Part shown: piece by piece, positions 8,709 through 16,786 of the stretch | Numbering within the stretch: position 1 is the stretch's first letter | Layout of the letters: the number at the start of each line of letters is the position of its first letter | Assembly: GCF_002080415.1 (NCBI RefSeq) | Contig: NZ_CP020474.1 | Location: 3,237,501 to 3,301,500 of the forward strand | Origin: Roseovarius mucosus | Lineage (GTDB): Bacteria > Pseudomonadota > Alphaproteobacteria > Rhodobacterales > Rhodobacteraceae | Reading direction: 5' to 3' | Length of the DNA: 64,000 nt | Notes under the pieces: model-generated | Database searches by the model: none | What the model was told of the DNA's origin: nothing | The model's input: the letters and a program-made list of their open reading frames with translations, nothing else | Position numbers and translations under genes: made by a program

Positions 8709-8955
8709 CTACGCCTCCTACCATAACAAGTATCCGTGCAAAAAGCCGCCATCGAAAGCATGAGGTCCAGTGGCTGCAAGGTCCGCATAGCAGACCTTGC
8801 TGTGTATCGCGGCACGTGTCCGCTTTGTCCTTCACCTCGCTCCCTAGTGCCGGACCGCCCGAGCCCTTGCACGCCTGTTGTCGGGGGAAACGTCTCGGGC
8901 CGTGTTCCCGCGCGACCTCAAACCCAAAAGCCACTCAGCCTTTTCTCAACGTGCC
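8709..8955. other. 247-base gap without a gene
   Basis: The stretch lies between two minus-strand genes and must carry the promoter of the GST gene. It is intermediate in base composition. No convincing open frame with a ribosome site, no strong hairpin and no recognisable operator was seen. Confidence 0.5.
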
Positions 8956-9489
8956 TCAGTGCTTGTGCCCATGCCCATGCCCGTGCCCATGGTCGTGATC
9001 GTGCCCGTGGTCGTCATCCAGGCTACCGTGCAACGCGAATTGCTCTAGCCCCGCGTCTTGGGCTTCGATCACGCTGAAGGTTTCGCGCACGCCCGCCTCG
9101 GTCAGTTCGCGGATCACGGTGAGGAGGGTGTTGGGGGTGTGATCTTCGCAGAGGTCGGCCATTTGTGCCACTTCCTCGCGCGCGACGGGGAGGGCTGCGG
9201 CGAGGTCCGGCGCGCCGTAGATGTCGACGAAATGTTGGGCCAGCGCCTGTGTCAGGGTGGCAATCTCGACCTCTTCGACTTGGGTCACGGCGACAAAGGT
9301 CACGCGGCCAAAGGTTTCGACCCCGAGCCAGCCGTTGGAAAACGCCTGCCGGGATTTGCCGGTCAGGTCCGCTTCGGACCAGTTGGAAAACTCGAACCCG
9401 CCCGAAATGCACCATTCGCCGGTGCGCGCGGGGCTGTGGTAGACGCGCTGATCGCTCTCGTCGAAATGGATGGCGCGGGCGAGTTTCAT
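8956..9489 (-). CDS. DUF6505 family protein with a histidine-rich C-terminal tail
   Basis: A 177-residue soluble protein. The start ATG at 9489 overlaps the stop of the upstream ligase-like gene (ATGA). The body (1-157) matches the DUF6505 pattern: MKLARAIHFDESDQRVYHSPA, then GEWCISGGFEFSNWSE and FVAVTQVEEVEIATL. The last 20 residues are an Asp/Gly/His tail with nine histidines, mostly GH and DH dipeptides, encoded by an imperfect short tandem repeat at about 8956-9018. Such tails bind Ni, Zn or Cu in metallochaperones. It is the last gene of the DUF6494-Mrp-ligase-like-DUF6505 run beside the formate dehydrogenase genes. The metal role is an inference. Confidence 0.8.
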   Translation of the reverse strand: MKLARAIHFDESDQRVYHSPARTGEWCISGGFEFSNWSEADLTGKSRQAFSNGWLGVETFGRVTFVAVTQVEEVEIATLTQALAQHFVDIYGAPDLAAALPVAREEVAQMADLCEDHTPNTLLTVIRELTEAGVRETFSVIEAQDAGLEQFALHGSLDDDHGHDHDHGHGHGHGHKH

Positions 9490-10193
9490 GATTGGGTCTC
9501 CAACAGGGTGGTGAGCGGGATGAGATGGGTGGTGTCGCCCTCGCGCAAGAGCATGCCAAAGCGGTCGTCCACGCCCTGAAACGTCCCGGTGCGGCCGTTT
9601 TGCGTGATCTCTTCGCCCATGCGCCAGGCAAGGCCGCGCCATTCGGCATGGAGCGCGCGGGGGCCTGCGTCTTCCCATGTGTTGATCCACACGAGGCTAT
9701 GGCGCGCCCAAGCCTCTAACAATTCCACGGGGTCGAGTTCGGCGCAGCCTTCGTCATAGAGCGAGGTCTGGTCGGGCTGGTCGCCGGGGCGCTCTGCGAT
9801 TTGCATCAGCGGCAGATCAAGGCCGATCACCAGCCAGTCGGGTTCGACCTCGGGGTCGGTGCCGCCTGCGGCCACGCGCAGCCGCCCGCAAGAGGCCCCG
9901 TTGAGGCGGAGGCCGCCCGACCATTCGAGATGCACGGCCACCTCGGGTGGGGCGAGCGCGCCAAAGGCATTCTGAAAGCCGACGCCGCAGGTGGGCAGCA
10001 TCAGCATTGCGTCGGCCAGAGGCACCTCGGGGGCGAGGACGATGGCGGCCATCAGGTGATTGGCCGTGAGGTTATGCACGATGAGGCCTGCATCGCAGCC
10101 CTCTGCGGCAAGGGTGCAGGCCATATCAAAAGGGTGGGTCGCGCCGGTGACGGCGCGCCCTGACATCAAAGGTGGAAAGCTGGGCGTGGTCAT
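9486..10193 (-). CDS. Biotin/lipoate protein ligase-like protein (DUF4444 type), probably not a ligase
   Basis: A 235-residue protein with the fold order of biotin-protein ligases: MAAIVLAPEVPLADAM corresponds to the sheet after the biotin loop, EVAVHLEWSGGLRLNG (85-99) to the KWPND region, and CGRLRVAAG with WLVIGLDLPL to the following strands. The C-terminal part (about 155-235) carries a DUF4444-like domain with TWEDAGPRALHAEWRGLAW and GTFQGVDDRFGMLL. The GRGRxGR biotin loop is absent and the position of the catalytic Lys before WPND is Glu90, so ordinary ligation is unlikely. It is coupled by ATGA overlaps to mrp upstream and DUF6505 downstream. A role in cofactor handling for the neighbouring formate dehydrogenase is possible but unproven. 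Confidence 0.78.
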   Translation of the reverse strand: MTTPSFPPLMSGRAVTGATHPFDMACTLAAEGCDAGLIVHNLTANHLMAAIVLAPEVPLADAMLMLPTCGVGFQNAFGALAPPEVAVHLEWSGGLRLNGASCGRLRVAAGGTDPEVEPDWLVIGLDLPLMQIAERPGDQPDQTSLYDEGCAELDPVELLEAWARHSLVWINTWEDAGPRALHAEWRGLAWRMGEEITQNGRTGTFQGVDDRFGMLLREGDTTHLIPLTTLLETQS

Positions 10194-11254
10194 GCCAGCC
10201 CTGCGTTGATGAGGTGGCGGGCCACCTCGCGGAAGGCCTGCGCCTGTGGGCTGTCGGGTTTCGAGACAACGATCGGCGCGCCGCCGTCCGAGGCCACGCG
10301 AATGTCGAGATGCAGGGGAATTTCCGCCAAGAGCGGCACGCCCAGTTTCTCGGCCTCTGCCCGCACGCCGCCATGGCCGAACACATGCTCTTCATGGCCG
10401 CAGTTGGTGCAGATATGCGTGCTCATGTTCTCGATCATGCCCAGCACCGGCACATGCAGCTGGTTGAACATGTCGATCCCTTTGCGGGCATCCAGAAGCG
10501 CCACATCCTGCGGCGTTGAGACGATGATCGCGCCATCCACCTGCGCCTTTTGCGCCAGTGTCATTTGCACATCGCCGGTGCCGGGCGGCAGATCCACCAA
10601 GAGCACATCCAAAGCGCCCCATTGCACCTGCATCAGCATCTGTTGCAACGCGCCCATCAGCATCGGGCCGCGCCAGACCACAGCCTGACCTTCGTTGGTC
10701 ATGAGGCCGATAGACATCATCGTCACGCCGTGATTGCGCATCGGCAGGATGGTCTTGCCATCGGGGCTGGCGGGGCGACCAGAGACGCCCAGCATGCGCG
10801 GCTGGCTGGGGCCGTAAACATCGGCATCCAAGAGGCCGACGCGCCGCCCTTCGGCGGCCAGCGCACAGGCGAGGTTGGCGGAAACGGTGGATTTGCCCAC
10901 GCCGCCCTTGCCGCTTGCGATGGCGATCAGGTGATTGACGCCGGGAACTTTTTCGGGGCCTTTCGGCTCTGCCTTGCGGGAAGGTTTGAGATCGGGCGGA
11001 GCCTTGGTCGAATGACCCGTGAGCACGACCGAGACGCTTTCGGCCCCCGCTAGAGCCTTGACCGCCGCCTCGGCGGCGTCGCGCACCGGGGTATAGGCCT
11101 GCGCCTTGGCCGGGTCGATTTCCAGCACGAAGCGCACGGTGCCGCCGTCGATGGTGAGGGCGCGCATCACGCCTGCGGCGACGATGTCCGAGCCGCTGAC
11201 CGGATCGGTGATCTTCTTGAGCGCCTCAAGGACGCTCTCTCTGGTCAATGCCAC
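10190..11254 (-). CDS. apbC: Mrp/ApbC-type iron-sulfur cluster carrier ATPase
   Basis: A 354-residue P-loop ATPase that binds and hands on [4Fe-4S] clusters. An N-terminal MIP18-like domain (1-80, with ITDPVSGSDIVAAG) is followed by the ATPase, with the deviant Walker A SGKGGVGKS at 114-122, LLDADVYGPSQPRML, VDLPPGTGDVQMT, and the cluster-binding C282-x2-C285. Length and domain order are standard. The gene lies between DUF6494 and the ligase-like gene in a same-strand run next to several heavily Fe-S-loaded proteins (FdhA, FdhB, the four-cluster protein), which makes it a good candidate for their maturation. Confidence 0.93.
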   Translation of the reverse strand: MALTRESVLEALKKITDPVSGSDIVAAGVMRALTIDGGTVRFVLEIDPAKAQAYTPVRDAAEAAVKALAGAESVSVVLTGHSTKAPPDLKPSRKAEPKGPEKVPGVNHLIAIASGKGGVGKSTVSANLACALAAEGRRVGLLDADVYGPSQPRMLGVSGRPASPDGKTILPMRNHGVTMMSIGLMTNEGQAVVWRGPMLMGALQQMLMQVQWGALDVLLVDLPPGTGDVQMTLAQKAQVDGAIIVSTPQDVALLDARKGIDMFNQLHVPVLGMIENMSTHICTNCGHEEHVFGHGGVRAEAEKLGVPLLAEIPLHLDIRVASDGGAPIVVSKPDSPQAQAFREVARHLINAGLA

Positions 11255-11255
11255 G

Positions 11256-11450
11256 TCAGTCCTGCCCTTTGATAATGCCGGTCACGGTGTGTTCGATATC
11301 GAGCCCATCGACAGTCAGCACCACCTTGGCGGTGAATTCCTGTCCGGCGGTCGCGCCCTTTTTGCGCAGGCCGTCTTCGATGGCCTGTTGCGAGGTGACG
11401 CCCACTTGTTTGAGGAATTTGCGCATCGACATGTTGAAATCGTCGCTCAT
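11256..11450 (-). CDS. DUF6494 family small protein
   Basis: A 64-residue soluble protein without Cys. It begins MSDDFNMSMRKFLKQVGVTSQQAIE and continues with a basic GLRKKGATAGQEF and a beta-rich VVLTVDGLDIEHTVTG end. GGAGAGACC precedes the ATG. It matches the small DUF6494 proteins that sit beside mrp in Rhodobacteraceae. Function is unknown. It is the first gene of the minus-strand run and is divergent from the cytochrome gene with little room for two promoters. Confidence 0.8.
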   Translation of the reverse strand: MSDDFNMSMRKFLKQVGVTSQQAIEDGLRKKGATAGQEFTAKVVLTVDGLDIEHTVTGIIKGQD

Positions 11451-11513
11451 TGGTCTCTCCCTTTGCTGATCTGAATGCTTGACGCCGATATAGGCGGTTT
11501 TCTAGGCTTGGGT

Positions 11514-12293
11514 ATGTGCCTGTTGGTGACCCCTTACACGCGACTGTCCCGGATTGCGATGCTGTGGCTCGCAGCGCTGCTGTGGCTTATGCCTGATCTG
11601 GCGCGGGCCGATGACAAGCGGTTTCGGCTGAGCGCGCCGGTGGTTCTGGTCGAGTCCGGGTTGCTGGGCTATCTCGTGCCGCGCTTTGCGCTCAAGACCG
11701 GGGTGCGGGTCGAGGTGGTGGCAGAGGCAAGCGAGGCCGAGATCATTTTGGGTCAAGAAGAGGGCCGCGCGGTGTTCGAGGGCGTGGGCGCGGTCTGGCG
11801 CATGGGCGTTTCGGGCACGCATCCGGGGGCGGCCCTGTTTGCCGATTGGCTGACATCCGAGATAGGTCAGCGCACGGTGACAAGCTATGAGGTGGCCGGT
11901 GTGGCCCCCTTTGGCCTGCCGCAGGTTGTGGAAGAGGCCGAGGCGGCGGCGGTGTTCGACGGCGATCCCGCCCTTGGCAAAGAGGTGTCCTTGCTGCAAT
12001 GCGGGCGCTGTCACGTTGTGGCGCCCGAGAACCGGATGGGGGCGATCGGCTCGACACCGTCGTTTGCCGTGCTGCGCACCTTTGCCGATTGGGATGCCCG
12101 GTTTCAGAGCTTTTTCGCGTTGAAGCCGCATCCCGCCTTTACCCAAGTGGCCGGTGTCACCCAGCCCTTTGCCAGCCATCTGCCCTCGCCGATTTCGCCC
12201 ATCGAGGTCACGCTCGATGAGTTGGAGGCGATCATCGCCTATGTGGCGGGGCTGGCCCCCGCCGATCTGGGCGCGCCGATCCAAGTTCAGTGA
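11514..12293 (+). CDS. Periplasmic c-type cytochrome with a tungstate-binding-protein-like N-terminal domain
   Basis: I chose the ATG at 11514 (259 residues) because it gives a clean signal peptide (TRLSR, hydrophobic core, cut near ARA); an ATG at 11475 is the alternative. Residues about 38-135 resemble the two ends of TupA-type tungstate-binding proteins: VVLVESGLLGYLVPRFALKTGVRVEVVA, then ADWLTSEIGQRTVTSYEVAG. The domain is much shorter than TupA (about 100 against about 250 residues) and the middle is missing. Residues 145-250 form a cytochrome c domain with CGRCH at 163-167. No methionine lies at the usual sixth-ligand position; the MP-type loop reads SPISPIEVTLDEL. Its end overlaps that of the convergent ferredoxin-like gene by 7 bases. 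Location in the formate dehydrogenase cluster suggests a redox or oxyanion-related role. Confidence 0.75.
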   Translation: MCLLVTPYTRLSRIAMLWLAALLWLMPDLARADDKRFRLSAPVVLVESGLLGYLVPRFALKTGVRVEVVAEASEAEIILGQEEGRAVFEGVGAVWRMGVSGTHPGAALFADWLTSEIGQRTVTSYEVAGVAPFGLPQVVEEAEAAAVFDGDPALGKEVSLLQCGRCHVVAPENRMGAIGSTPSFAVLRTFADWDARFQSFFALKPHPAFTQVAGVTQPFASHLPSPISPIEVTLDELEAIIAYVAGLAPADLGAPIQVQ

Positions 12294-14242
12294 TCCTTGC
12301 GTTTGGTCAGGTAATCTTCGGTGCGGCGGACGCGCGGACGATCCCCCATGGCAAAGGGGTTGTTCGCAGAGTTGAACTGCGCGTTGATGCGGCAGCCTTC
12401 GCACATCTGGATCATGCGCGCGGCATCCGAGGTGGCGAACATCGCGTGCTTGCCCGCGAGTTTCTCGGTGATGCGGTTGATTGTGGCCTTGGAGCCAAAA
12501 AGCGTGCCGCATTCGACGCAGGCAAATGGCTCTTCTTCGTTCAGCACCACTTGGGTTAGGGCGGTGTCGTCAAGGTTCATGCGCGGTTCAAGCGTGATGG
12601 CCTTTTCCGGGCAGATCGTGGCGCAGATGCCGCATTGCAGGCAGGCATCCTCTTGAAAGCGCAATTGCGGCTTGTCCTCATTGTCCATCAGCGCGCCCGA
12701 GGGGCACAGCGAGACGCAGGAGAGACACAGCGTACAGGACTCGGTATTGACCAGCACCGCGCCGTATGGGGCGGAGGTGGGCAAAGGCAGGGTGCCACCC
12801 GATGGGTTGAGGGATTTGGCGGCAAGGCGCGCGACCTGACGGCGGCTGCCCATCGGCAGGACCGGGCTGGCAAGGGGCGCGGGCGGGGCCGCGCCATAGA
12901 GCGCGTCGCAGAGCGCGCCCGGGTCGGTGAGGTCAAGCAGGTGGACGGTGCCTGCGCCGGCCATGGCCTGCGCCAGCGGCACCTCTTGATCCAGCGCGTC
13001 GCGTTCGGTTGTGGGGGCGAGCAGGATCGCCACCTCGGCAAAGCCCGAGGCGAGGGCAGCGAGGATCTCAGCATGGCCAAAGCCTGCAAGCGCCGAAACC
13101 TCTAGCGGGATCACATCGGCGGGCAGCCCGCGCCCGTGGCGGGCGGCAAGGCGGATCATCTCGGCCCCATGGGGGGTGTCATGGACAAGCAGGCGCGGGG
13201 CGGTGCCGCCAGCCTTGCGATAGGCCTGCGCCAGCGTCTGAATGCGGCGGAAGGTCATATCAGGGGGGGGCGCATCATAGGTAATGGCCCCCGAGGGGCA
13301 GCGCGCGGCGCAGGCCCCGCAGCCCGCGCAGATCATCGGATCAATGCTGACGTGGTCGCCATCCGGGCTGATCGCGCCGGTGGGGCAGATATCAAGGCAT
13401 TTGCTGCATCCGGTCTGTTCGGCGCGGGAATGGGCGCAGATGAGCGGCTCAAGCGCCACGTAAAGCGGCTTTTCAAAGGTGCCGATCATCTGGGCGGCCT
13501 GAAAGACCGCATCCGAGACGGCATGCAGGCTGCCGGGATCAGCGCGCAAATAGCCTTCGCGTTTCTGGGGGGCGGGAAAGAGGGGCGTGCCGCCGCGCAG
13601 GTCCAAGAGCACATCGCAGTGCGTCTGCCCGCCGTCGCGCGGTGCGGTCCAGCGCAGGGCACCGCGTCCGGCGGGGTTGATCTGTTGCAGCGCGTCGATG
13701 CGCAGCTCGAACTGGCCAAGCGCACCGCTGGCCTGTGTGATCCGGCCCCGAATGGCATCGAAATCGCGGTTCTCGGGCGGGTCCGTCTCGTCGGTCAAGA
13801 GCACGGTGACGCCAAGGAGGGGGGCGAGTTTTTCAGCGGCGGGCAGGGCCACATCCGAAGCACCAAGGATAAGGCACAGCCCCTCGGATATGACGTCTAC
13901 GGTCTTTTGTGGTGGGGTTGGCAGGCTGGCTTCGGCCAGAAGGGCGGCCATTTTGGGTAGTTTTGAGGCTGAATCATCCGACCAACCGGCCCGGTCGCGC
14001 AGGTCGATCAGGGGGGGGCTGTCGACCTCGAGATCGGCTGCCAGATCCTCGAACAAGCGGGCCTCTTGGGCGCAACAAATAATTGCCTCGCCGGTGGTGA
14101 TGGCCTTGGTCGCGGCCTCGATTTCATCGGTGCAGAGCGCACTGTGTAGGCGTGAACAGCTCAGGCCGGTGGCCTTGGAGAGCCCCTCGGGGTCGAGCGT
14201 CTGGCTGGCGGAACAATCGCATAAAATCAGGTGTTTAGGCAT
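12287..14242 (-). CDS. 4Fe-4S binding protein with two double-cluster ferredoxin domains
   Basis: A 651-residue soluble protein from the ATG at 14242 (a GTG at 14290 would add 16 residues). Four CxxCxxCxxxCP-type sites are present, in two pairs: C269/279/282/286 with C305/308/311/315, and C503/506/509/513 with C534/537/540/544. The segment before the first pair has extra Cys (CDCSAS at the start, CC at 56-57). After the last cluster come a CVECG and a CEGC pair that may bind zinc or a further cluster. No flavin or molybdenum domain is seen. Such proteins accompany formate dehydrogenase genes in Rhodobacteraceae and may carry electrons; the exact partner is unknown. Confidence 0.82.
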   Translation of the reverse strand: MPKHLILCDCSASQTLDPEGLSKATGLSCSRLHSALCTDEIEAATKAITTGEAIICCAQEARLFEDLAADLEVDSPPLIDLRDRAGWSDDSASKLPKMAALLAEASLPTPPQKTVDVISEGLCLILGASDVALPAAEKLAPLLGVTVLLTDETDPPENRDFDAIRGRITQASGALGQFELRIDALQQINPAGRGALRWTAPRDGGQTHCDVLLDLRGGTPLFPAPQKREGYLRADPGSLHAVSDAVFQAAQMIGTFEKPLYVALEPLICAHSRAEQTGCSKCLDICPTGAISPDGDHVSIDPMICAGCGACAARCPSGAITYDAPPPDMTFRRIQTLAQAYRKAGGTAPRLLVHDTPHGAEMIRLAARHGRGLPADVIPLEVSALAGFGHAEILAALASGFAEVAILLAPTTERDALDQEVPLAQAMAGAGTVHLLDLTDPGALCDALYGAAPPAPLASPVLPMGSRRQVARLAAKSLNPSGGTLPLPTSAPYGAVLVNTESCTLCLSCVSLCPSGALMDNEDKPQLRFQEDACLQCGICATICPEKAITLEPRMNLDDTALTQVVLNEEEPFACVECGTLFGSKATINRITEKLAGKHAMFATSDAARMIQMCEGCRINAQFNSANNPFAMGDRPRVRRTEDYLTKRKDH

Positions 14243-14310
14243 GTTTACCCCGGTGTTTGACACGTCTGGGAAGCGGACCGGATCGGTCACTTTGCGCAGA
14301 GATTAGGCAT

Positions 14311-14343
14311 GATTCGAAGCCCTCGTAAACCGCTTTTCGAATC
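14311..14343. promoter_or_regulatory. Inverted repeat GATTCGAA-N17-TTCGAATC in the divergent fdh control region
   Basis: Perfect 8-base arms at 14311-14318 and 14336-14343 lie 70 bases upstream of the ferredoxin-like gene and about 250 bases upstream of DUF3305, in the only sizeable gap between the two divergent arms of the formate dehydrogenase cluster (14243-14590). The spacing would put the arms roughly 2.4 helical turns apart, fitting a dimeric regulator. A hairpin in RNA is also possible. The rest of the gap shows nothing else I can name. Confidence 0.45.
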
Positions 14344-14590
14344 GTTCGGCCTTGGGAGAGGGCCGGTTCAGGCGCTGTTTTAAACCCGATTGATTCTGTT
14401 TGTTTTCAATATCTTGTCATGCGGCAGTGCAGCATTGAAAAGGGCCAACTGGACATTCTGTCCTTTGAGGCCGCTGACGTGCCGATGGGTGGTTCAAAAT
14501 GTCCGGATCGGACTCGATGTGGACGGTTGCACACAAAAAGGGCTTTGCGTGGTCCGGAAACCAAACCAATCTGGAACCACGCAGCAAAGG

Positions 14591-15196
14591 ATGCACGACC
14601 GCGTGACCTATCGCCACGAAACACAGATGCTTGAGAAACAGATGATGGTGCCCTTGGGCATTGTCATGCGACGTACGCCGGGTGTTACCCGGTGGGCTGC
14701 GTGGGCATGGCGGGCGGTGTCGGTTCTGCCGGGGGCGCCGCAGGCGGATTGGCGCGAGTTGCGGCGCGAGGGCGAGGCGGTGGACTTCCACGCCGCGACC
14801 GTGTTGCTTGATCTGCATCACACCCAGACCGAGGCCTATTTGCAGGGGCTGTCCGCACGGGTGCCGTCGGTCTTTGTAATCATGCGAAACCGGCCCAATG
14901 CTGATCTAGAGCGCGCGCCTTATGAGGTTGTGCTGGTCACAGCCTCGCCCTTTGAGGCGCAGGATTATGCCGACAATGGCGATGATATTGTGGAAAAGGT
15001 GCCGATGCCCGAGGGGCTGGTGGCGTTGGTCCGCGATTTTGTCGAAGCACATCATCAGGAAGAGGCGTTTCAGAAGCGTCGCCGTGACAAGCAGGCCGAT
15101 GGTCGCGCGCAGGACGGCATCGGGGATGCACGGATCGTGCAGCCGCGCGATGTCTTTGCCACGCCAGAGCGGATGCGCCGTGGGAGGCTGAATTGA
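14591..15196 (+). CDS. DUF3305 domain protein (formate dehydrogenase cluster)
   Basis: About 201 residues. The DUF3305 core starts at VPLGIVMRRTPGVTRWAAWAWRAVSVLPGAP and continues with DWRELRREGEAVDFHAATVLLDLHHTQTEAYLQGL and PSVFVIMR. The C-terminal tail is charged. The start is ambiguous: ATG at 14591 (used here) or ATGATG at 14642, just before the core; neither has a strong ribosome site. Its stop overlaps the TTG start of DUF3306. DUF3305 and DUF3306 are nearly always found together with formate dehydrogenase genes of this type, so a role in its assembly or regulation is likely though not shown. Confidence 0.82.
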   Translation: MHDRVTYRHETQMLEKQMMVPLGIVMRRTPGVTRWAAWAWRAVSVLPGAPQADWRELRREGEAVDFHAATVLLDLHHTQTEAYLQGLSARVPSVFVIMRNRPNADLERAPYEVVLVTASPFEAQDYADNGDDIVEKVPMPEGLVALVRDFVEAHHQEEAFQKRRRDKQADGRAQDGIGDARIVQPRDVFATPERMRRGRLN

Positions 15197-15825
15197 GCCG
15201 CGCGTCTGATTTCTGGTCCCGGCGCAAGGCGCGGGTTGAAGCTGAGGCGCAAGACGAGGCGCGTGCAGCAGAGCAGCTTGCGGCAGCCGCCCGCGAGGCA
15301 GAGCTTGAGGAGAAGACCGACGCAGAGCTGTGCGAGGAATTGGGTCTGCCCGATCCTGACGCATTGAAAATGGGCGACGATTTCCGCGTCTTTATGGATA
15401 AGGCGGTGCCAGAGCGGCTTCGGCGGCGGGCGCTGCGGCGGCTATGGGTCAGCAATCCGGTGCTGGCCAACCTGGACGGTCTGAACGACTATGCCGACGA
15501 TTACACCGATGCCGCGATGGTGGTGCCGGGTATGAAGACCACCTATCAGGTGGGTAAGGGCATGCTGGCGCATGTTCAGGAAATGGCACGCCAAGCCGAG
15601 GCATTGGCCCGAGGGCCAGCAGAGGCTGAGGTTGTGGCCCTAGCCGATGAGCCCGAACTGGTAGAAGTCGCAGAGGTCGAGGCCGCGCCCGACCCGGATG
15701 CAGGTTCTGAGACAAGCGGTGCATTTGCGGAGGCCGAGACAGTGACGGCACAGGATGACACCCCCCTGCCGCCGCGCCGCAGGATGCGATTTCAATTTGA
15801 TGAACAGGCTGGAGTATCCGCATGA
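15193..15825 (+). CDS. DUF3306 domain protein (formate dehydrogenase cluster)
   Basis: A 210-residue acidic protein. It starts at a TTG that overlaps the previous stop (TTGA) and encodes SRASDFWSRRKARV, the standard DUF3306 opening. The conserved centre reads FMDKAVPERLRRRALRRLWVSNPVLANLDGLNDYADDYTDA. The last 80 residues are rich in Glu, Ala and Val and look disordered, ending in PPRRRMRFQF. It is tightly packed between DUF3305 and the chaperone gene (ATGA overlap), so all three are probably co-translated. Function is not known. Confidence 0.85.
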   Translation: MSRASDFWSRRKARVEAEAQDEARAAEQLAAAAREAELEEKTDAELCEELGLPDPDALKMGDDFRVFMDKAVPERLRRRALRRLWVSNPVLANLDGLNDYADDYTDAAMVVPGMKTTYQVGKGMLAHVQEMARQAEALARGPAEAEVVALADEPELVEVAEVEAAPDPDAGSETSGAFAEAETVTAQDDTPLPPRRRMRFQFDEQAGVSA

Positions 15826-16442
15826 GCCAAGCCGAGGCGCTGAAAGCCCAAGAGCCGGAGATCGCCGCAGAGGATGCGCTGCGTGCCGATCTTTATGATT
15901 TTCTGGCCGCCATTCTGGCCCGCCCGCCGGGTGAGGCGCTGTTGGCACAGACCGCCGCGCTGAACGGGGATGCAACGCCAATGGGCCAAGCCGTGAGCGC
16001 GTTGGCGCGTGTGGCTGGGGTGAGCAAGCCTGCCGGGGTCGAGCGCGAGTTCAACGCGCTCTTTATCGGGCTGGGACGGGGCGAATTGCTGCCCTATGCC
16101 AGCTATTATCTAACCGGCTTTCTCAATGAGAAGCCGCTGGCGGGGCTGCGCCGCGACATGGCCGCGCGCGGCATGACCCGTGCGCAAAATGTCTATGAGC
16201 CGGAGGACAATATCGCCTCGCTCATGGAGATGATGGCGGGACTTATCAGAGGGCGCTTTGGCAAGCCTGCGACGCTGGCCGATCAACAGGCGTTCTTTGC
16301 CAAGCATATCGGCCCTTGGGCCGGGCATTTTTTCACGGATTTGGAGGCTGCGCAGAGTTCGGTTCTCTATGCCTCGGTCGGCGCGGTCGGTCGGGTGTTC
16401 ATGGAGATCGAGGCGCAGGGCTTTCGAATGAGCGGGGCGTAA
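15822..16442 (+). CDS. TorD/DmsD-family chaperone for formate dehydrogenase
   Basis: A 206-residue all-helical chaperone. Recognisable elements are LRADLYDFLAAILARPP, ERVEFNALFIGLGRGELLPYASYYLTGFLNEKPL-type text (here GVEREFNALFIGLGRGE), and YEPEDNIASLMEMMAGLI, the conserved E-P-x-D-H/N motif of the family. These proteins bind the twin-arginine signal and apo-form of molybdo/tungsto-enzymes and hold back export until the cofactor is in place. The likely client is FdhA, which starts 345 bases downstream and has a twin-arginine signal; the small FdhX protein also has one. Confidence 0.88.
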   Translation: MSQAEALKAQEPEIAAEDALRADLYDFLAAILARPPGEALLAQTAALNGDATPMGQAVSALARVAGVSKPAGVEREFNALFIGLGRGELLPYASYYLTGFLNEKPLAGLRRDMAARGMTRAQNVYEPEDNIASLMEMMAGLIRGRFGKPATLADQQAFFAKHIGPWAGHFFTDLEAAQSSVLYASVGAVGRVFMEIEAQGFRMSGA

Positions 16443-16496
16443 GCCCGTATCGCAACCGGCGGAGCGATCCGTCACAACGAGGGGAGGGAGACCTTC

Positions 16497-16688
16497 ATGA
16501 CCCGGAAGACCGAGGCTGGCAGCAGCCGCCGTGATTTCCTGAAACTGGCCGCCACCGGCGCGCCCGCTGTCGCGGTCGCAACGATGGTCACGACGGGCGA
16601 GGCCCAAGCCGCAGAGCCAGACCTGACATCGGATCGGATGCAGGACACCGCGCATACCCGCGCCTATTTCGAGAGCGCCCGCTTCTAG
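16497..16688 (+). CDS. Small twin-arginine protein of the formate dehydrogenase region
   Basis: A 63-residue protein that is little more than a Tat signal: SRRDFLKLAATGAPAVAVATMV with cleavage near AQAA (residues 37-39), followed by a 25-residue acidic tail ending in HTRAYFESARF. GAGGGAG precedes the ATG. It belongs to the short formate-dehydrogenase-region Tat proteins (TIGR02811 type), which have been named FdhX. It may be an accessory subunit or export helper for the FdhAB complex. It lies directly upstream of fdhA. Confidence 0.85.
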   Translation: MTRKTEAGSSRRDFLKLAATGAPAVAVATMVTTGEAQAAEPDLTSDRMQDTAHTRAYFESARF

Positions 16689-16786
16689 GATCGGACGCCC
16701 GTCAACGCTGGTGCGCGGCCAAGTGGCCAGAGCGTCAGGGACAATCGCAGTACCCAGCCCAAGAGGCCCAGGGAGGAGAGAGAAAC

